A DNA stretch of 64,000 nt, from positions 1 to 64,000 of the forward strand of contig NZ_SNWM01000004.1 in assembly GCF_004362245.1 (NCBI RefSeq). The letters are read 5' to 3'. Position numbers and translations under genes: made by a program. Each line of letters begins with the position of its first letter. Positions within the stretch are counted from its first letter, which is position 1. Below the pieces are notes generated by a model. That model saw only the letters and a program-made list of their open reading frames with translations. It searched no databases and was not told the DNA's origin. This document shows, piece after piece, positions 52,461 to 62,206 of this stretch. Source of the DNA: Pedobacter duraquae (GTDB taxonomy: Bacteria > Bacteroidota > Bacteroidia > Sphingobacteriales > Sphingobacteriaceae).

Positions 52461-54632
52461 ATGAACACTAATACAATACAAAAACCAGTCAGAGATGTAC
52501 AGGACTTTCTACTAAGCACCTATTTTGCTGATGGAATCCGGATCACTATCGGCGTACTTTTCCCTTCGCTGATCCTGGCTCAGTTTGGTTTGCTCAAATT
52601 TGGGATGACACTATCCCTCGGCGCATTGTGCGCCAGTATTGTGGATACACCCGGGCCGATAGTACATCGGCGGAATGCGATGCTGATCACAACGGGGCTA
52701 ATTTTTCTGATGAGCCTGCTCATTGGGTTGATCAATGCAAATGCATACTTGACAGCCATTTTGCTCGTCGTGTTTAGCTTGGTGTTTTCAATGTTCAACG
52801 TGTACGGAACACGTTCAGCAGCTATAGGAACAGCGGCGTTGTTAATTCTCGTTTTGAGTATCGACGATGTGCGCCCCTGGAATGAAGTTACCTTGCATGC
52901 AGGACTGGTGCTGGTGGGCGGACTCTGGTATACCCTGCTGAGTTATTTTTCTTACCGTATCCGGCCCTTTCGTATTGTACAGCAAACATTGAGTGAATCT
53001 ATTTTGGAGGTAGCAGATTTCCTGCGGTCCAAGGCAAAGTTTTATAGACAGAACACGAATTACGACGATAACTATGCAGAACTACTCCAATTGCAGGTAT
53101 TGGTGCATGAAAAACAGGACGCTGTTAGGGAGTTGCTATTTAAGACCAGGGAAATTGTAAGGGACTCTACTCCCGAAGGCCGGTTCTTGTTGCTGGTATT
53201 TGTTGATATGGTTGATCTGTTTGAACAGGTAATGTCGACCTATTACAACTATAAGCAATTGCACGAACAGTTTGATGCTGTAGGCATCCTTGCTAAATAT
53301 GAAATTGTGATCCTTAAGATTGCCGATGCTCTGGATGAGCTATCTTTCGCCCTGAAAACCGGTGGCAATCCCCCTTCCTTAAAACAACTCGGTCGCGAAG
53401 TAAAGAAACTAAAAAACCGCATCACTGCGCTGGAGAGAAACAATACTCAAGGACAGTATAATACACTTGGTATCATTGCGCTGAAGAATATTGAGGTTAA
53501 CATCGAAAACATCGTCGCACGTGTAAAAACTATTCAGGGCTATTTCAATAAAAGTGAAAAGAAGAATCTTAAAACGCGTGAAATAGAAACGGAGAAATTT
53601 ATCACGCGGCAAAGTATAGATATTAAACTTATTCTGGAAAACCTGACCTTCAGTTCTTCAGTATTCAGACATTCGTTACGCGTGGCGATCGTTATGTTGA
53701 TAGGCTTTGTGCTATCTAGGTCACTGGCATTTTCGCATAGCTATTGGATCTTGCTCACCATCCTTGTAATCTCCAAACCAGGCTTTAGTCTGACTAAGGA
53801 AAGGAATTATCAACGCTTGATCGGCACTATAGTTGGTGCCGTCATTGGAATGGTGGTGTTGACCTTCATCGATGATAAAAACACGTTATTCGGTATTCTC
53901 CTGGTCTGCATGATCGGCTGCTACAGTTTTCAGCGCAAAAATTACGTAGTTAGTGTGTTATTTATGACGCCGTATATTCTGATTCTGTTCGACTTCCTGG
54001 GGATGGGTGGTCTTTCTGTTGCGAAAGAAAGAATCTATGATACGTTGATCGGATCCGGAATCGCCTTTGCAGCCAGCTACGTGCTGTTTCCAAATTGGGA
54101 GCATGAGAAGATTAAGGAAGCGATGATTGCCGTAGTGAAAGCTAATGCAAACTATTTTAAGGAGGTTACACGCCTGTACTTTGATAGATCGGACATTACA
54201 ACGGGTTATAAGGTTGCAAGAAAGGAAGTCTATGTAACCTCAGCCAACCTGGCGTCCTTATTTCAAAGAATGTTTTCGGAGCCTAAAAGCAAGCAGGTGA
54301 TGATTAAAGAACTTCATCAGTTTACAGCACTTAACCATCTGTTATCCTCTTATATAGCTACTTTATCTTTGTACTATAAGGAACACGCAATGCATACGTA
54401 TGACGTTGAAGAGTTGCGGCCTATAGCCGATAATACAAATTACCTGATCAATCTGGCAGCAGAAAATTTACTCCATAAGTCAGACATTCTCAGTAATGTA
54501 CCTTTGGTAAAAACTAAGGTTGATGAAAAACTGGATACCGAATCAGAACTGATTGCTGAGCAGTTTAGCAGCATCCAAAAGCTGTCGTACGATGTCTACA
54601 AATTAACCGATCAGATCAGGTTACAGGAGTAG
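52461..54632 (+). CDS. FUSC/YccS-type inner membrane protein
   Basis: 723 residues. Two sets of membrane helices (about 30-165 and 400-520), each followed by a cytosolic helical part, as in YccS/YhfK and aromatic-acid exporter-like proteins. The second block holds the FUSC_2 pattern HSLRVAIVMLIGFVLSRSL, SYWILLTILVISKPGFSLTK and RLIGTIVGAVIGMVVL. Thought to export aromatic acids or other compounds; substrate unknown. Its last 12 bp overlap the end of the convergent mgtE gene. Confidence 0.88.
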   Translation: MNTNTIQKPVRDVQDFLLSTYFADGIRITIGVLFPSLILAQFGLLKFGMTLSLGALCASIVDTPGPIVHRRNAMLITTGLIFLMSLLIGLINANAYLTAILLVVFSLVFSMFNVYGTRSAAIGTAALLILVLSIDDVRPWNEVTLHAGLVLVGGLWYTLLSYFSYRIRPFRIVQQTLSESILEVADFLRSKAKFYRQNTNYDDNYAELLQLQVLVHEKQDAVRELLFKTREIVRDSTPEGRFLLLVFVDMVDLFEQVMSTYYNYKQLHEQFDAVGILAKYEIVILKIADALDELSFALKTGGNPPSLKQLGREVKKLKNRITALERNNTQGQYNTLGIIALKNIEVNIENIVARVKTIQGYFNKSEKKNLKTREIETEKFITRQSIDIKLILENLTFSSSVFRHSLRVAIVMLIGFVLSRSLAFSHSYWILLTILVISKPGFSLTKERNYQRLIGTIVGAVIGMVVLTFIDDKNTLFGILLVCMIGCYSFQRKNYVVSVLFMTPYILILFDFLGMGGLSVAKERIYDTLIGSGIAFAASYVLFPNWEHEKIKEAMIAVVKANANYFKEVTRLYFDRSDITTGYKVARKEVYVTSANLASLFQRMFSEPKSKQVMIKELHQFTALNHLLSSYIATLSLYYKEHAMHTYDVEELRPIADNTNYLINLAAENLLHKSDILSNVPLVKTKVDEKLDTESELIAEQFSSIQKLSYDVYKLTDQIRLQE

Positions 54633-55970
54633 TTTACTGGCCATCCCAAGTAACAATAAAAAGCCGAAAACATCGGTAAAGGTTGTGATAATGATGGATG
54701 AGGCTATTGCAGGATCTATACCTACCCTTTTTAAGATTAAGGGAATTCCTGCGCCCGTCACGCCAGCTATGACGAGGTTACCCGTCATGGCCATAAATAT
54801 CACAAAGCCCAGCATCGGATTTGCATCAAAAACAAGGGCGAAGATAAATACGATCAGTCCTGTAACGGCACCATTAATCAATCCAACGGTAAACTCCTTT
54901 AAAACAGTCCGATATGCCTGATTGTCGGTTAGGTCGTATAAGGAAATACGACGTACAGTAACGGCGAGGGCTTGTGTAGCTGCATTTCCTCCCATTCCGG
55001 CAATAATGGTCATATACGCAGAAAGCACAGCGATCTTTTCCAGCGTAGGCTCAAAATAACGGACAACGGATGAGGCAAGAAAGGCGGTAGCGAGATTGAT
55101 AACTAACCAGGGTAAACGTGATTTTACGGCTTCCACCCAGTTACCACTTAATTCCTCATCCTCGGAAACCCCCGAGATTTTCAGGATATCCTCTGTATTT
55201 TCGTCTTCCAAAACGTCGATAACATCATCAAATGTTACGCGACCAAGCAAATGCATCTGCTCATCCAAAACTGGAATACTCGTAATATTATATTGGGAAA
55301 TGAGTTTAGCTACTTCTTCCTGATCAGTGTCGGGTGTTACCCAGGCCACATCGGCTTTTACAAGCTCGGTGATTTTTGCATTCCCTTTAGCTTTGATGAT
55401 GTCTTTAAGGGATACAATTCCCTGAAATATATTAAAGTCGTTGACTACAAAGATGGTATAAAACTCTTCTATCTCTTCGCTCTGACGGATAATTTCATCG
55501 ATAGCATCTTTTTTGGTGAGGTTCAGGTTGATTTTGATGAACTCTGTGTTCATCAATCCTCCCGCAGTATCCTCATCATAACTTAACAGCTGGCGGATGT
55601 TGCTGGCATCATCTTCACTCAGGTCTCCTAAGATCTCCTTTTGCTCATGCTCCTCCAACTGAGAGATAATGTCGGTCGCATCATCATAGTCAAGTTCTTC
55701 AACGATCTCGGTACGCTTGTCGGGATGCATTTTCAAAAGAAGCTCTTCCGGGTGTGCTTCCTCATGCATCTCTGAAATAACTTCAGATGCAATTTCAACA
55801 TCTAGCAGGTTAATGATCCGCTGCCGGTCGTCCTGATGGATGCTTTCAAACAGAATGGCAATTTCCGAAGCATGGTATTCTGAAAGGATAACCTTCAGCG
55901 CTTCATCGTCAGCCTGTAATGCTGCCTTAAGCTTGGGAACGTCTGTTTTGTCTAGGTCGAAAAATTGCAT
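54621..55970 (-). CDS. mgtE: magnesium transporter MgtE
   Basis: 449 residues. N-terminal helical domain (about 1-125), two CBS domains (about 130-255: FYTIFVVNDFNIFQGIVSLKD and TSIPVLDEQMHLLGRVTFDDV) and a five-helix membrane domain with GMGGNAATQALAVTVRRIS, the conserved ion path. Mg2+ channel gated by cytosolic Mg2+. 44 nt downstream of corA on the same strand, so the two magnesium transporters probably share a transcript. Convergent with FUSC with a 12-bp overlap. Confidence 0.95.
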   Translation of the reverse strand: MQFFDLDKTDVPKLKAALQADDEALKVILSEYHASEIAILFESIHQDDRQRIINLLDVEIASEVISEMHEEAHPEELLLKMHPDKRTEIVEELDYDDATDIISQLEEHEQKEILGDLSEDDASNIRQLLSYDEDTAGGLMNTEFIKINLNLTKKDAIDEIIRQSEEIEEFYTIFVVNDFNIFQGIVSLKDIIKAKGNAKITELVKADVAWVTPDTDQEEVAKLISQYNITSIPVLDEQMHLLGRVTFDDVIDVLEDENTEDILKISGVSEDEELSGNWVEAVKSRLPWLVINLATAFLASSVVRYFEPTLEKIAVLSAYMTIIAGMGGNAATQALAVTVRRISLYDLTDNQAYRTVLKEFTVGLINGAVTGLIVFIFALVFDANPMLGFVIFMAMTGNLVIAGVTGAGIPLILKRVGIDPAIASSIIITTFTDVFGFLLLLGMASKLLL

Positions 55971-56014
55971 GCCTGGCTAAGATAGGAAAAATAAGGCTTT
56001 ATTAGGGTCTGGTT

Positions 56015-57133
56015 CTACTTAAACCAGCCTTTTCTCCAAAAATATACGACCTGAAACGCCGCGATAACGAGCATGACAATCATTGTGTAGAGATAACCAT
56101 GCTGTGCATACAGTTCGGGCATGTTATAGGGCATAATTCTTCCTGTAACAGGATCTTCGCGCGAGAAATTCATACCATAAATCCCTGCGATAAAGGTTAA
56201 AGGAATGAAAATGGACGAAATAATGGTCAGCACCTTCATGATCTCGTTCATCCGGTTACTGATAATAGAAAGATACATGTCGATATTACTTGCAGAGATT
56301 TCTTTTAGTGATTCAATGATGTCAATAATCTGGATACAATGATCATAGGCATCTTTGACGTACAGTTTGGTTTGTTCAGTAATCAAAGGGCTGTCCGAAC
56401 GCAGGATATCATTGAGTTTATCGCGCTCTGGCCAGGCCACCCTGCGGATGCTGATTAAACTGCGTTTAATAGACTGCGTGTCATACATGACCGTTTTATC
56501 TGGTTTATCGAGTAACCTGTCTTCAATAAGATCAAGTTCATCACCCCAATATCCTAAAACTTCAAAATATTTATCTACGATGATATCCATGATCGCATAC
56601 ATGATATAGCTGCTGCCAGAAGTTCTGATATTCCCCTTCCCTGCCTTAAGGCGCTGTCTGATGGGCTCCAGGCAATCTTCATATTTATCCTGAAAGGTAA
56701 TTACCGCGCGTTCCGTAACGATAAAGGAGATCTGTTCATTTTCCAGGTTTTTATCGTCATCAAAAAAGAGCATTCTGCTGATTGCGAAGATATGGCTATC
56801 ATATTCTTCAAACTTAGGTCGCTGATAAGTTCTTGTGATATCCTCAAGGATCAATTTATTGATATCAAGGTCCTGCTCCAGCGTACGGAACATGGATTCA
56901 GATTTAAAGCCCTGGATCTCTACCCAATACGTTGCGCCAGGTTTATTGATGATGTCCTTTAGCCGACTGAGATCTTTCAGGGATTCTGTCCCATAGTTTT
57001 GATCAGCAATGGTATGTAACACGATCCTTGGTTCCAGTGAGCTATCGTCTATAAATACCGTACCCGGACTGCTTCCGGCAGCGGGTAAATTATAACGCTG
57101 CCTCTTTTTCTTAGCACGCTGATTTTTCGTCAT
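56015..57133 (-). CDS. corA: magnesium/cobalt transporter CorA
   Basis: 372 residues. Long N-terminal cytosolic domain, two C-terminal membrane helices with the GMN motif in GIYGMNFSRE, and LKEISASNIDMYLSIISNRMNE in the stalk helix. Imports Mg2+ (and Co2+). A basic stretch at the very N-terminus (NQRAKKKRQR) is a variable extension. 2 nt after the WbqC-like gene, so it is translated from the same message. Confidence 0.93.
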   Translation of the reverse strand: MTKNQRAKKKRQRYNLPAAGSSPGTVFIDDSSLEPRIVLHTIADQNYGTESLKDLSRLKDIINKPGATYWVEIQGFKSESMFRTLEQDLDINKLILEDITRTYQRPKFEEYDSHIFAISRMLFFDDDKNLENEQISFIVTERAVITFQDKYEDCLEPIRQRLKAGKGNIRTSGSSYIMYAIMDIIVDKYFEVLGYWGDELDLIEDRLLDKPDKTVMYDTQSIKRSLISIRRVAWPERDKLNDILRSDSPLITEQTKLYVKDAYDHCIQIIDIIESLKEISASNIDMYLSIISNRMNEIMKVLTIISSIFIPLTFIAGIYGMNFSREDPVTGRIMPYNMPELYAQHGYLYTMIVMLVIAAFQVVYFWRKGWFK

Positions 57134-57135
57134 TC

Positions 57136-57744
57136 TTAAAGGAAGGATTTAGATTGCGGTCCCTGATTGAATAACAGATCAACGATACTCATGTTTGGAA
57201 GAAATCCATTTCTGTCATCAAATACCTGAAAATAGGGTTTTGCAGGATGTGCTGCGTCAGTTTTAAACATGGACCGGTCGCGGTAGTCGGCCACAACCTC
57301 AGGGTCTTTTACGAATTCTGTAGTAAACTGAAAATCCACTTTCTTTTTCAATTGTTTAAATAACCAATCCATGATTTCCAGGTTATGGTCGAAAAGGAAC
57401 TCATGCTGTTTCTCAAAAAAACCGGCAAAGTCGTCTTCATAGTATTCAAAGTAGGCAGAATTGCGATAGCAGGTCTGCAGCGTCAGCCAATGCAGGCGCT
57501 GCCATTTAAAATCATAACTGATCCTGACATCTTTCATTGTAGTATGGAACTTCGATCCTTTAACTACCGGAAGAAAAAGATTTAAGGGCCCGTTAGGCGA
57601 TACTACTGTTGCCCTGTTTCGAAAGGTCTGCTTTGGAAAATGTTCAAACTTCTCAAGTTCAAAGATATAGTCGTGCTGGCTCAGGGCCGAGAAATAACTT
57701 ACGGGAGGCAGATAAAAAAGTGGAAATAGTGCGGGACTTTGCAT
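57136..57744 (-). CDS. WbqC-family protein
   Basis: 202 residues. WbqC-like features: LFPLFYLPPVSYFSALSQHD at the start, ENYEHFPKQTYRNR-type stretch seen as KFEHFPKQTFRNRATV, PLNLFLPVVKG and QRLHWLTLQTCYRNSAYFEYYED, ending SIVDLLFNQGP. The family occurs in polysaccharide loci, but Bacteroidota have it as a single housekeeping-like gene. Function not known. First gene of the unit with corA and mgtE; the link to magnesium is probably only positional. Divergent from the glycosyltransferase gene. Confidence 0.85.
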   Translation of the reverse strand: MQSPALFPLFYLPPVSYFSALSQHDYIFELEKFEHFPKQTFRNRATVVSPNGPLNLFLPVVKGSKFHTTMKDVRISYDFKWQRLHWLTLQTCYRNSAYFEYYEDDFAGFFEKQHEFLFDHNLEIMDWLFKQLKKKVDFQFTTEFVKDPEVVADYRDRSMFKTDAAHPAKPYFQVFDDRNGFLPNMSIVDLLFNQGPQSKSFL

Positions 57745-57879
57745 TTGTTAATTTATGTTTGCAGTCTTAATCGGCCAAATTAAGGATAAATTCTTTTTTT
57801 ATCGGTTTATTCCTTGAGCATCCATTAAATTTTGCTTGAAAAGAGAAGCAGCAAACACAAAAAGACCTGAGTATCGGTA

Positions 57880-58902
57880 ATGAACAACAATCATCCCAGC
57901 GTAGCTGTAGTAATTTTAAACTGGAACGGACGCGAATTATTAAAAACTTTCCTGCCACAGGTTATCCAGAGCAAATACCCTAATCTTAAGATTGTTGTAG
58001 GTGACAACGGCTCGACAGATGATTCTGTTGAATTTGTTAAGCGCGAGTTTCCTACCATTGAAGTTATAGAAAACCGGCTTAACCTGGGGTTCGCCGGCGG
58101 TTATAATGAAGTGCTTCTTCAGGTGGATGCCGACTACTTCGTGTTGCTGAACTCTGATGTCTCTGTTCCCGAAAACTGGATTCAGCCGGTAATTGACCTT
58201 ATGGAGTCTGACGACCTGATCGCTGCAGCGCAGCCAAAGATTAAATGGTACCAGGACCAGCAGCAATTCGAATATGCGGGTGCTGCAGGAGGTTTCCTGG
58301 ATAGGTTTGGCTTTCCATTTTGTAGGGGGCGCATATTCAATGTTATAGAAACTGATCACGGGCAATATGATGATAACTGCGAAATATTCTGGGCGAGTGG
58401 GGCAGCATTATTTATCAAAAGGAAATGCTGGTTTGAAGTAAGTGGGCTCGATGCCGATTTCTTCGCTCACATGGAGGAAATTGATATCTGCTGGAGGTTG
58501 AAAAATCTTGGTTATAAAATTATGTATTGCCATGAGGCAGAGGTATACCATGTTGGCGGTGCCACATTAAATACAGAAAACCCACACAAAACTTTCTTGA
58601 ATTTCAGAAACAACCTCTATATTCTTCAAAAAAACCTGCCCGAAAATGAGTTGCTGAGCCTTCTATTCTGCAGGATATGGATTGACTTTGTAGCGTGGAT
58701 CCACTTCCTGTTAACAGGAAAACCTAAATTCGCCTGGGCAGTGAGCAAAGCTCATTTTGAATTTTTCAGGAACCTTACCAAAACATCGAGGAAACGAAAG
58801 GATAAGCAAATGCCTTTTAATGAGCTTACAGGTGTTTACCACTCCAGCGTAGTGTGGGCATTTTTTGTTATTGGATATCGAAAATTTAGTCAGCTGTTTT
58901 AG
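57880..58902 (+). CDS. family 2 glycosyltransferase (rhamnosyltransferase-like)
   Basis: 340 residues. GT2 fold: VAVVILNWNGRELLKTFLPQ, VGDNGSTDDSVEFVKREFP, the donor-binding FVLLNSDVSVPENWI (DxD-like) and FFAHMEEIDICWRLKNLGYK, which is the ED.xxxW.R motif group. The C-terminal part has a basic helix (KTSRKRKDKQM) and two hydrophobic stretches, so it may sit at the membrane. Builds a surface glycan; sugar and acceptor unknown. Its stop overlaps the end of convergent aroQ by 4 nt. Confidence 0.92.
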   Translation: MNNNHPSVAVVILNWNGRELLKTFLPQVIQSKYPNLKIVVGDNGSTDDSVEFVKREFPTIEVIENRLNLGFAGGYNEVLLQVDADYFVLLNSDVSVPENWIQPVIDLMESDDLIAAAQPKIKWYQDQQQFEYAGAAGGFLDRFGFPFCRGRIFNVIETDHGQYDDNCEIFWASGAALFIKRKCWFEVSGLDADFFAHMEEIDICWRLKNLGYKIMYCHEAEVYHVGGATLNTENPHKTFLNFRNNLYILQKNLPENELLSLLFCRIWIDFVAWIHFLLTGKPKFAWAVSKAHFEFFRNLTKTSRKRKDKQMPFNELTGVYHSSVVWAFFVIGYRKFSQLF

Positions 58903-59324
58903 CTGGTGCGGCTTAATAGATGTTCTATTGCCAGTCTGTAGCCATCCATTCCGAAACCTGTTAACACGCCGATGCAATTTTTACCGGTCAGCGATACATG
59001 TCTGAACGCTTCGCGAGCGTAAATATTGGAAATATGTACTTCCACTACGGGAGTATTTATAGCTGCGATAGCATCAGCAATGGCTACAGAAGTATGTGTA
59101 TAACCGCCACCGTTCAATATAATGCCGTCAAAGCTAAAACCAACTTCATGTAGTTTATTAATTAGTTCGCCTTCAACATTGCTTTGAAAATAGTTAATGT
59201 GAAGCGCGGGATAACGGCGCTTAAGTCCTTCAAGAACAGCATCAAAACCCTCGCTCCCATAAACAGAAGGTTCTCTGACGCCAAGCAGGTTTAAATTTGG
59301 ACCATTAATAATTTGTATCTTCAT
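58899..59324 (-). CDS. aroQ: type II 3-dehydroquinate dehydratase
   Basis: 141 residues from the second Met (59322-59324), which starts MKIQIINGPNLNLLG like the family; an ATG four codons upstream also exists. Catalytic Tyr is in REPSVYGSEGF, catalytic His in VEVHISNIYAREAFRHVS; GIILNGGGYTHTSVAIADAI is conserved. Dehydrates 3-dehydroquinate in the shikimate pathway. Single gene, not linked to other aro genes. Confidence 0.96.
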   Translation of the reverse strand: MKIQIINGPNLNLLGVREPSVYGSEGFDAVLEGLKRRYPALHINYFQSNVEGELINKLHEVGFSFDGIILNGGGYTHTSVAIADAIAAINTPVVEVHISNIYAREAFRHVSLTGKNCIGVLTGFGMDGYRLAIEHLLSRTS

Positions 59325-59366
59325 GGTTTCAAACATAAAGGTTAATACTAAGATTAGAAAATATTT

Positions 59367-60266
59367 GTGCTAAATCATATATATCTTAAGGAGTTTGGTG
59401 TTTACTTGAAACTGGAACGCGGCTTCTCGCAAAATTCAGTAGATGCGTACTTAAATGATGTGTCCAAACTTACTCAGTTTTATGAACAATTGGAGCTTTC
59501 CAAAAGTGCAAAAGACATTACCCATCAGGAGCTTGTACAATTTATCTCCTGGTTAAACGAGTTGGGTATGCTTCCCGGTACACAGGCACGGGTTATATCG
59601 GGTATCAAATCATATTTTGGATTTTTGTTGATCGAGGAACTGATTACAGCAGACCCCACCGAAGACTTGGAGCCACCAAAATTATCCAGGAAACTTCCTG
59701 ATGTACTGCATCTGCACGAGATCAATCAGATTACTGCCGCAATAGACTTGTCTAAAGCTGAGGGCATCCGTAGCAGGGCAATGCTTGAAGTATTATATGG
59801 TTGTGGATTACGGGTTACTGAAATGATCAGCCTGCGATTGTCTAATCTGCATGTCAACGAAGAATACATTAAAGTGCTTGGTAAAGGGAATAAAGAACGG
59901 ATTGTGCCTATAGGCACAGAGGCCCTCAAACACATCAGTATTTATGTAAATGAAGTCAGAAACAAGTTGACTATCAAAGTTGGAAATGAGGATTTCATAT
60001 TTCTGAATCAGAAAGGTAGTCAGATTTCAAGAATTTCTGTTTTCACCATGGTTAAAGCACTGGCTTCACAAGCAGGAATTACAAAAAGTATAAGCCCACA
60101 TACGTTCAGGCATTCGTTTGCTACGCACCTCATCGAAGGTGGTGCGGATCTGCGTGCAGTACAGGCGATGTTGGGTCATGTAAGTATAACGACGACAGAA
60201 GTTTATACCCACCTGGATAATGAATACCTGCAAGGTATGGTTAAGCAATACCATCCAAGAAGTTAA
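59367..60266 (+). CDS. xerD: site-specific tyrosine recombinase XerD
   Basis: 299 residues with GTG start at 59367. N-terminal SAM-like domain (FGVYLKLERGFSQNSVDAYL) and catalytic domain with all residues: R in GCGLRVTEMISL, K in KVLGKGNKERIVPIG, HxxR in SPHTFRHSFATHL, H in MLGHVSITTTEVY and the nucleophile Y in EVYTHLD. Resolves chromosome dimers at dif with a partner Xer. Linked to aroQ and prmC as in many Bacteroidota. Housekeeping gene, unlike the integrase at 20.7-21.9 kb. Confidence 0.93.
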   Translation: MLNHIYLKEFGVYLKLERGFSQNSVDAYLNDVSKLTQFYEQLELSKSAKDITHQELVQFISWLNELGMLPGTQARVISGIKSYFGFLLIEELITADPTEDLEPPKLSRKLPDVLHLHEINQITAAIDLSKAEGIRSRAMLEVLYGCGLRVTEMISLRLSNLHVNEEYIKVLGKGNKERIVPIGTEALKHISIYVNEVRNKLTIKVGNEDFIFLNQKGSQISRISVFTMVKALASQAGITKSISPHTFRHSFATHLIEGGADLRAVQAMLGHVSITTTEVYTHLDNEYLQGMVKQYHPRS

Positions 60267-61114
60267 CTTCTTGCAGCAAGAATCATTCTGTCCTTACCTT
60301 GCATATCCTTACGAAGCTCTACCCTGCCAAACCCTTTTTTATGTAGCATAGCCCTTGTGTCTGCACCTAAGTATTCGTTGATCTCGAAAAACAATAACCC
60401 CTTTTCGCGTAGCGATGATAATGCAAAATCGGCGATAGCTTTATAAAAAATGAGTGGGTCTTCATTGCTGACAAACAATGCGAGGTGTGGCTCGTGAGCA
60501 AGTACCTGATGCTGCATGTCTGCTTTCTCCAGTTCTCGGACATATGGAGGATTACTGACGATTATGTCATATTGTCGATCTGATTCAAAGTGCAGAATAT
60601 CGGCATGTATCGTGGTTATCTCTGCATGATTATTTATGGCATTCTGTTTAGCTACTGATAATGCGTCACTTGAGGTGTCTAGCGCAGTAACGTCACTATT
60701 AGTGAGATGTATTTTTAATGTGATAGCAATGCAACCGCTGCCTGTTCCGATATCGAGCATGTTGGCATCAATAGCATGTAATGCTTTACAAGTGGTGATA
60801 ATCCAATCTACAAGCTCTTCTGTTTCTGGACGAGGGATAAGCACTGAAGGGTTTACTAGGAAGTTGTGTCCGTAAAAATGTGCTGTACCCAGTAAGTGCT
60901 GTATAGGCTGTTGCTGTTCCAATCCCGCCAAGACAGCATCCAAATCGTTGATCATTTTCGCATCGGCATCCTGATCCTGTATGACTAAAAACTGACTTCT
61001 GCGATGACCTGTAAGCTGTTCAAAAGCGATGTAAAATAGCGCCAGCGCTTCTTCGGCGCCATAAATATCAGAAAGTCGCGCAACAAATTGAGCTTTTACA
61101 GAATGGAATTTCAT
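60263..61114 (-). CDS. prmC: release factor glutamine N5-methyltransferase
   Basis: 283 residues from the ATG at 61112-61114; the ORF is open further upstream to 61303, but that part (SHYYTTNHRV...) is antisense to ribD and not PrmC-like. Motifs: IPRPETEELVDWI, LDIGTGSGCIAITL, and the methyl-acceptor site NPPYVRE in IIVSNPPYV. Methylates the GGQ glutamine of RF1 and RF2. It overlaps the xerD end by 4 nt (convergent) and is divergent from ribD with 39 bp between, so both promoters lie in that short gap. Confidence 0.93.
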   Translation of the reverse strand: MKFHSVKAQFVARLSDIYGAEEALALFYIAFEQLTGHRRSQFLVIQDQDADAKMINDLDAVLAGLEQQQPIQHLLGTAHFYGHNFLVNPSVLIPRPETEELVDWIITTCKALHAIDANMLDIGTGSGCIAITLKIHLTNSDVTALDTSSDALSVAKQNAINNHAEITTIHADILHFESDRQYDIIVSNPPYVRELEKADMQHQVLAHEPHLALFVSNEDPLIFYKAIADFALSSLREKGLLFFEINEYLGADTRAMLHKKGFGRVELRKDMQGKDRMILAARS

Positions 61115-61153
61115 ATTCTGTAAAAGTAACAAATATAGCTTACTTTTGCTGCC

Positions 61154-62206
61154 ATGCTTGATGAGACTTACATGCGCCGCTGCCTGGAACTTGCGGAAAT
61201 GGGAATGGGAAATGTGAGCCCCAACCCGATGGTTGGTTGTGTAATAGTGGCTGATGGAAGAATTATCGGCGAAGGCTTTCATAGAAAAATCGGCGAGGCA
61301 CATGCGGAGGTGAATGCTGTGAAAGCAGTTATAGATCAGTATGGTGACCAGGCAGAAGATCTTTTTAAAAGAGCAACTGTTTACGTTTCACTGGAGCCAT
61401 GTGCCCACTTCGGCAAGACCCCACCCTGCGCAGATCTGCTGATCCGCCACCGTGTAAAGAAAGTCGTAATCGGCAATAAGGATCCTTTTTCAGAAGTCGA
61501 TGGTAAGGGTATAGAGAAATTGAAAAATGCAGGCATATCGGTTGTACAAGGTGTTCTTGAAGATTCTTGTACATTATTAAACCGCCGTTTCTTTACCCGC
61601 GTGCAGCAGCAACGTCCTTACTTCATCTTAAAATGGGCGCAAACGGCGAACGGTTTTTTTGCACCGCTTAAGCGAAATAAGGAATGGATTAGCTCTGGGA
61701 TGGCGAAAAAACTTACGCACAAGTGGCGAACCGAAGAAGACGCAATACTTGTGGGCAAAGGCACTGTACTTGCCGATAATCCACAACTGAATACCAGAGA
61801 ATGGACCGGCAAAAATCCAGTGCGATTGGTAATAGATAAAAATCTCGATATTCCGGTCAGCGCAGCTATTTTTAACAGCGATGCAAAAACTGTTATCTTC
61901 AATGAAATAAAGACTGAAGTAATTGACAACATCCATTATATACAGATGGAGGATATGCAATTTTACCTGCCCCAGAAAATTGCATATCAACTATACCTGA
62001 TGGATATTCAATCTGTAATTATTGAAGGCGGCGCCTTTATGCTTTCCTTATTTATCAATGCAGGTCTCTGGGATGAAGCCAGAGTTTTTCATTCTTCGCA
62101 CAGCTGGATGACAGGAATTCCTGCTCCGGAAATCCACGGATTCATTGAAGAGGTAATGAATGTTGATGCTGATCGTTTGCTTATTTACAAAAATATAAAA
62201 TCCTGA
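61154..62206 (+). CDS. ribD: riboflavin biosynthesis deaminase/reductase
   Basis: 350 residues. Deaminase domain (1-145) with zinc ligands HAEVNAV and PCAHFGKTPPCADLL; reductase domain (about 150-350) with WAQTANGFFAPL, SSGMAKKLTHKWRTEEDAIL and LVGKGTVLADNPQLNTR. Makes 5-amino-6-ribitylamino-uracil phosphate in FMN synthesis. The stop overlaps the start of the following EamA gene by one base (TGATG). No FMN riboswitch is visible in the 39-bp upstream gap, and other rib genes are not linked. Confidence 0.95.
   Translation: MLDETYMRRCLELAEMGMGNVSPNPMVGCVIVADGRIIGEGFHRKIGEAHAEVNAVKAVIDQYGDQAEDLFKRATVYVSLEPCAHFGKTPPCADLLIRHRVKKVVIGNKDPFSEVDGKGIEKLKNAGISVVQGVLEDSCTLLNRRFFTRVQQQRPYFILKWAQTANGFFAPLKRNKEWISSGMAKKLTHKWRTEEDAILVGKGTVLADNPQLNTREWTGKNPVRLVIDKNLDIPVSAAIFNSDAKTVIFNEIKTEVIDNIHYIQMEDMQFYLPQKIAYQLYLMDIQSVIIEGGAFMLSLFINAGLWDEARVFHSSHSWMTGIPAPEIHGFIEEVMNVDADRLLIYKNIKS

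Noticed and set aside
61115..61303. 63-codon N-terminal extension of prmC
   Set aside because: It is antisense to the ribD coding start and not PrmC-like; ATG at 61112-61114 gives the family N-terminus.
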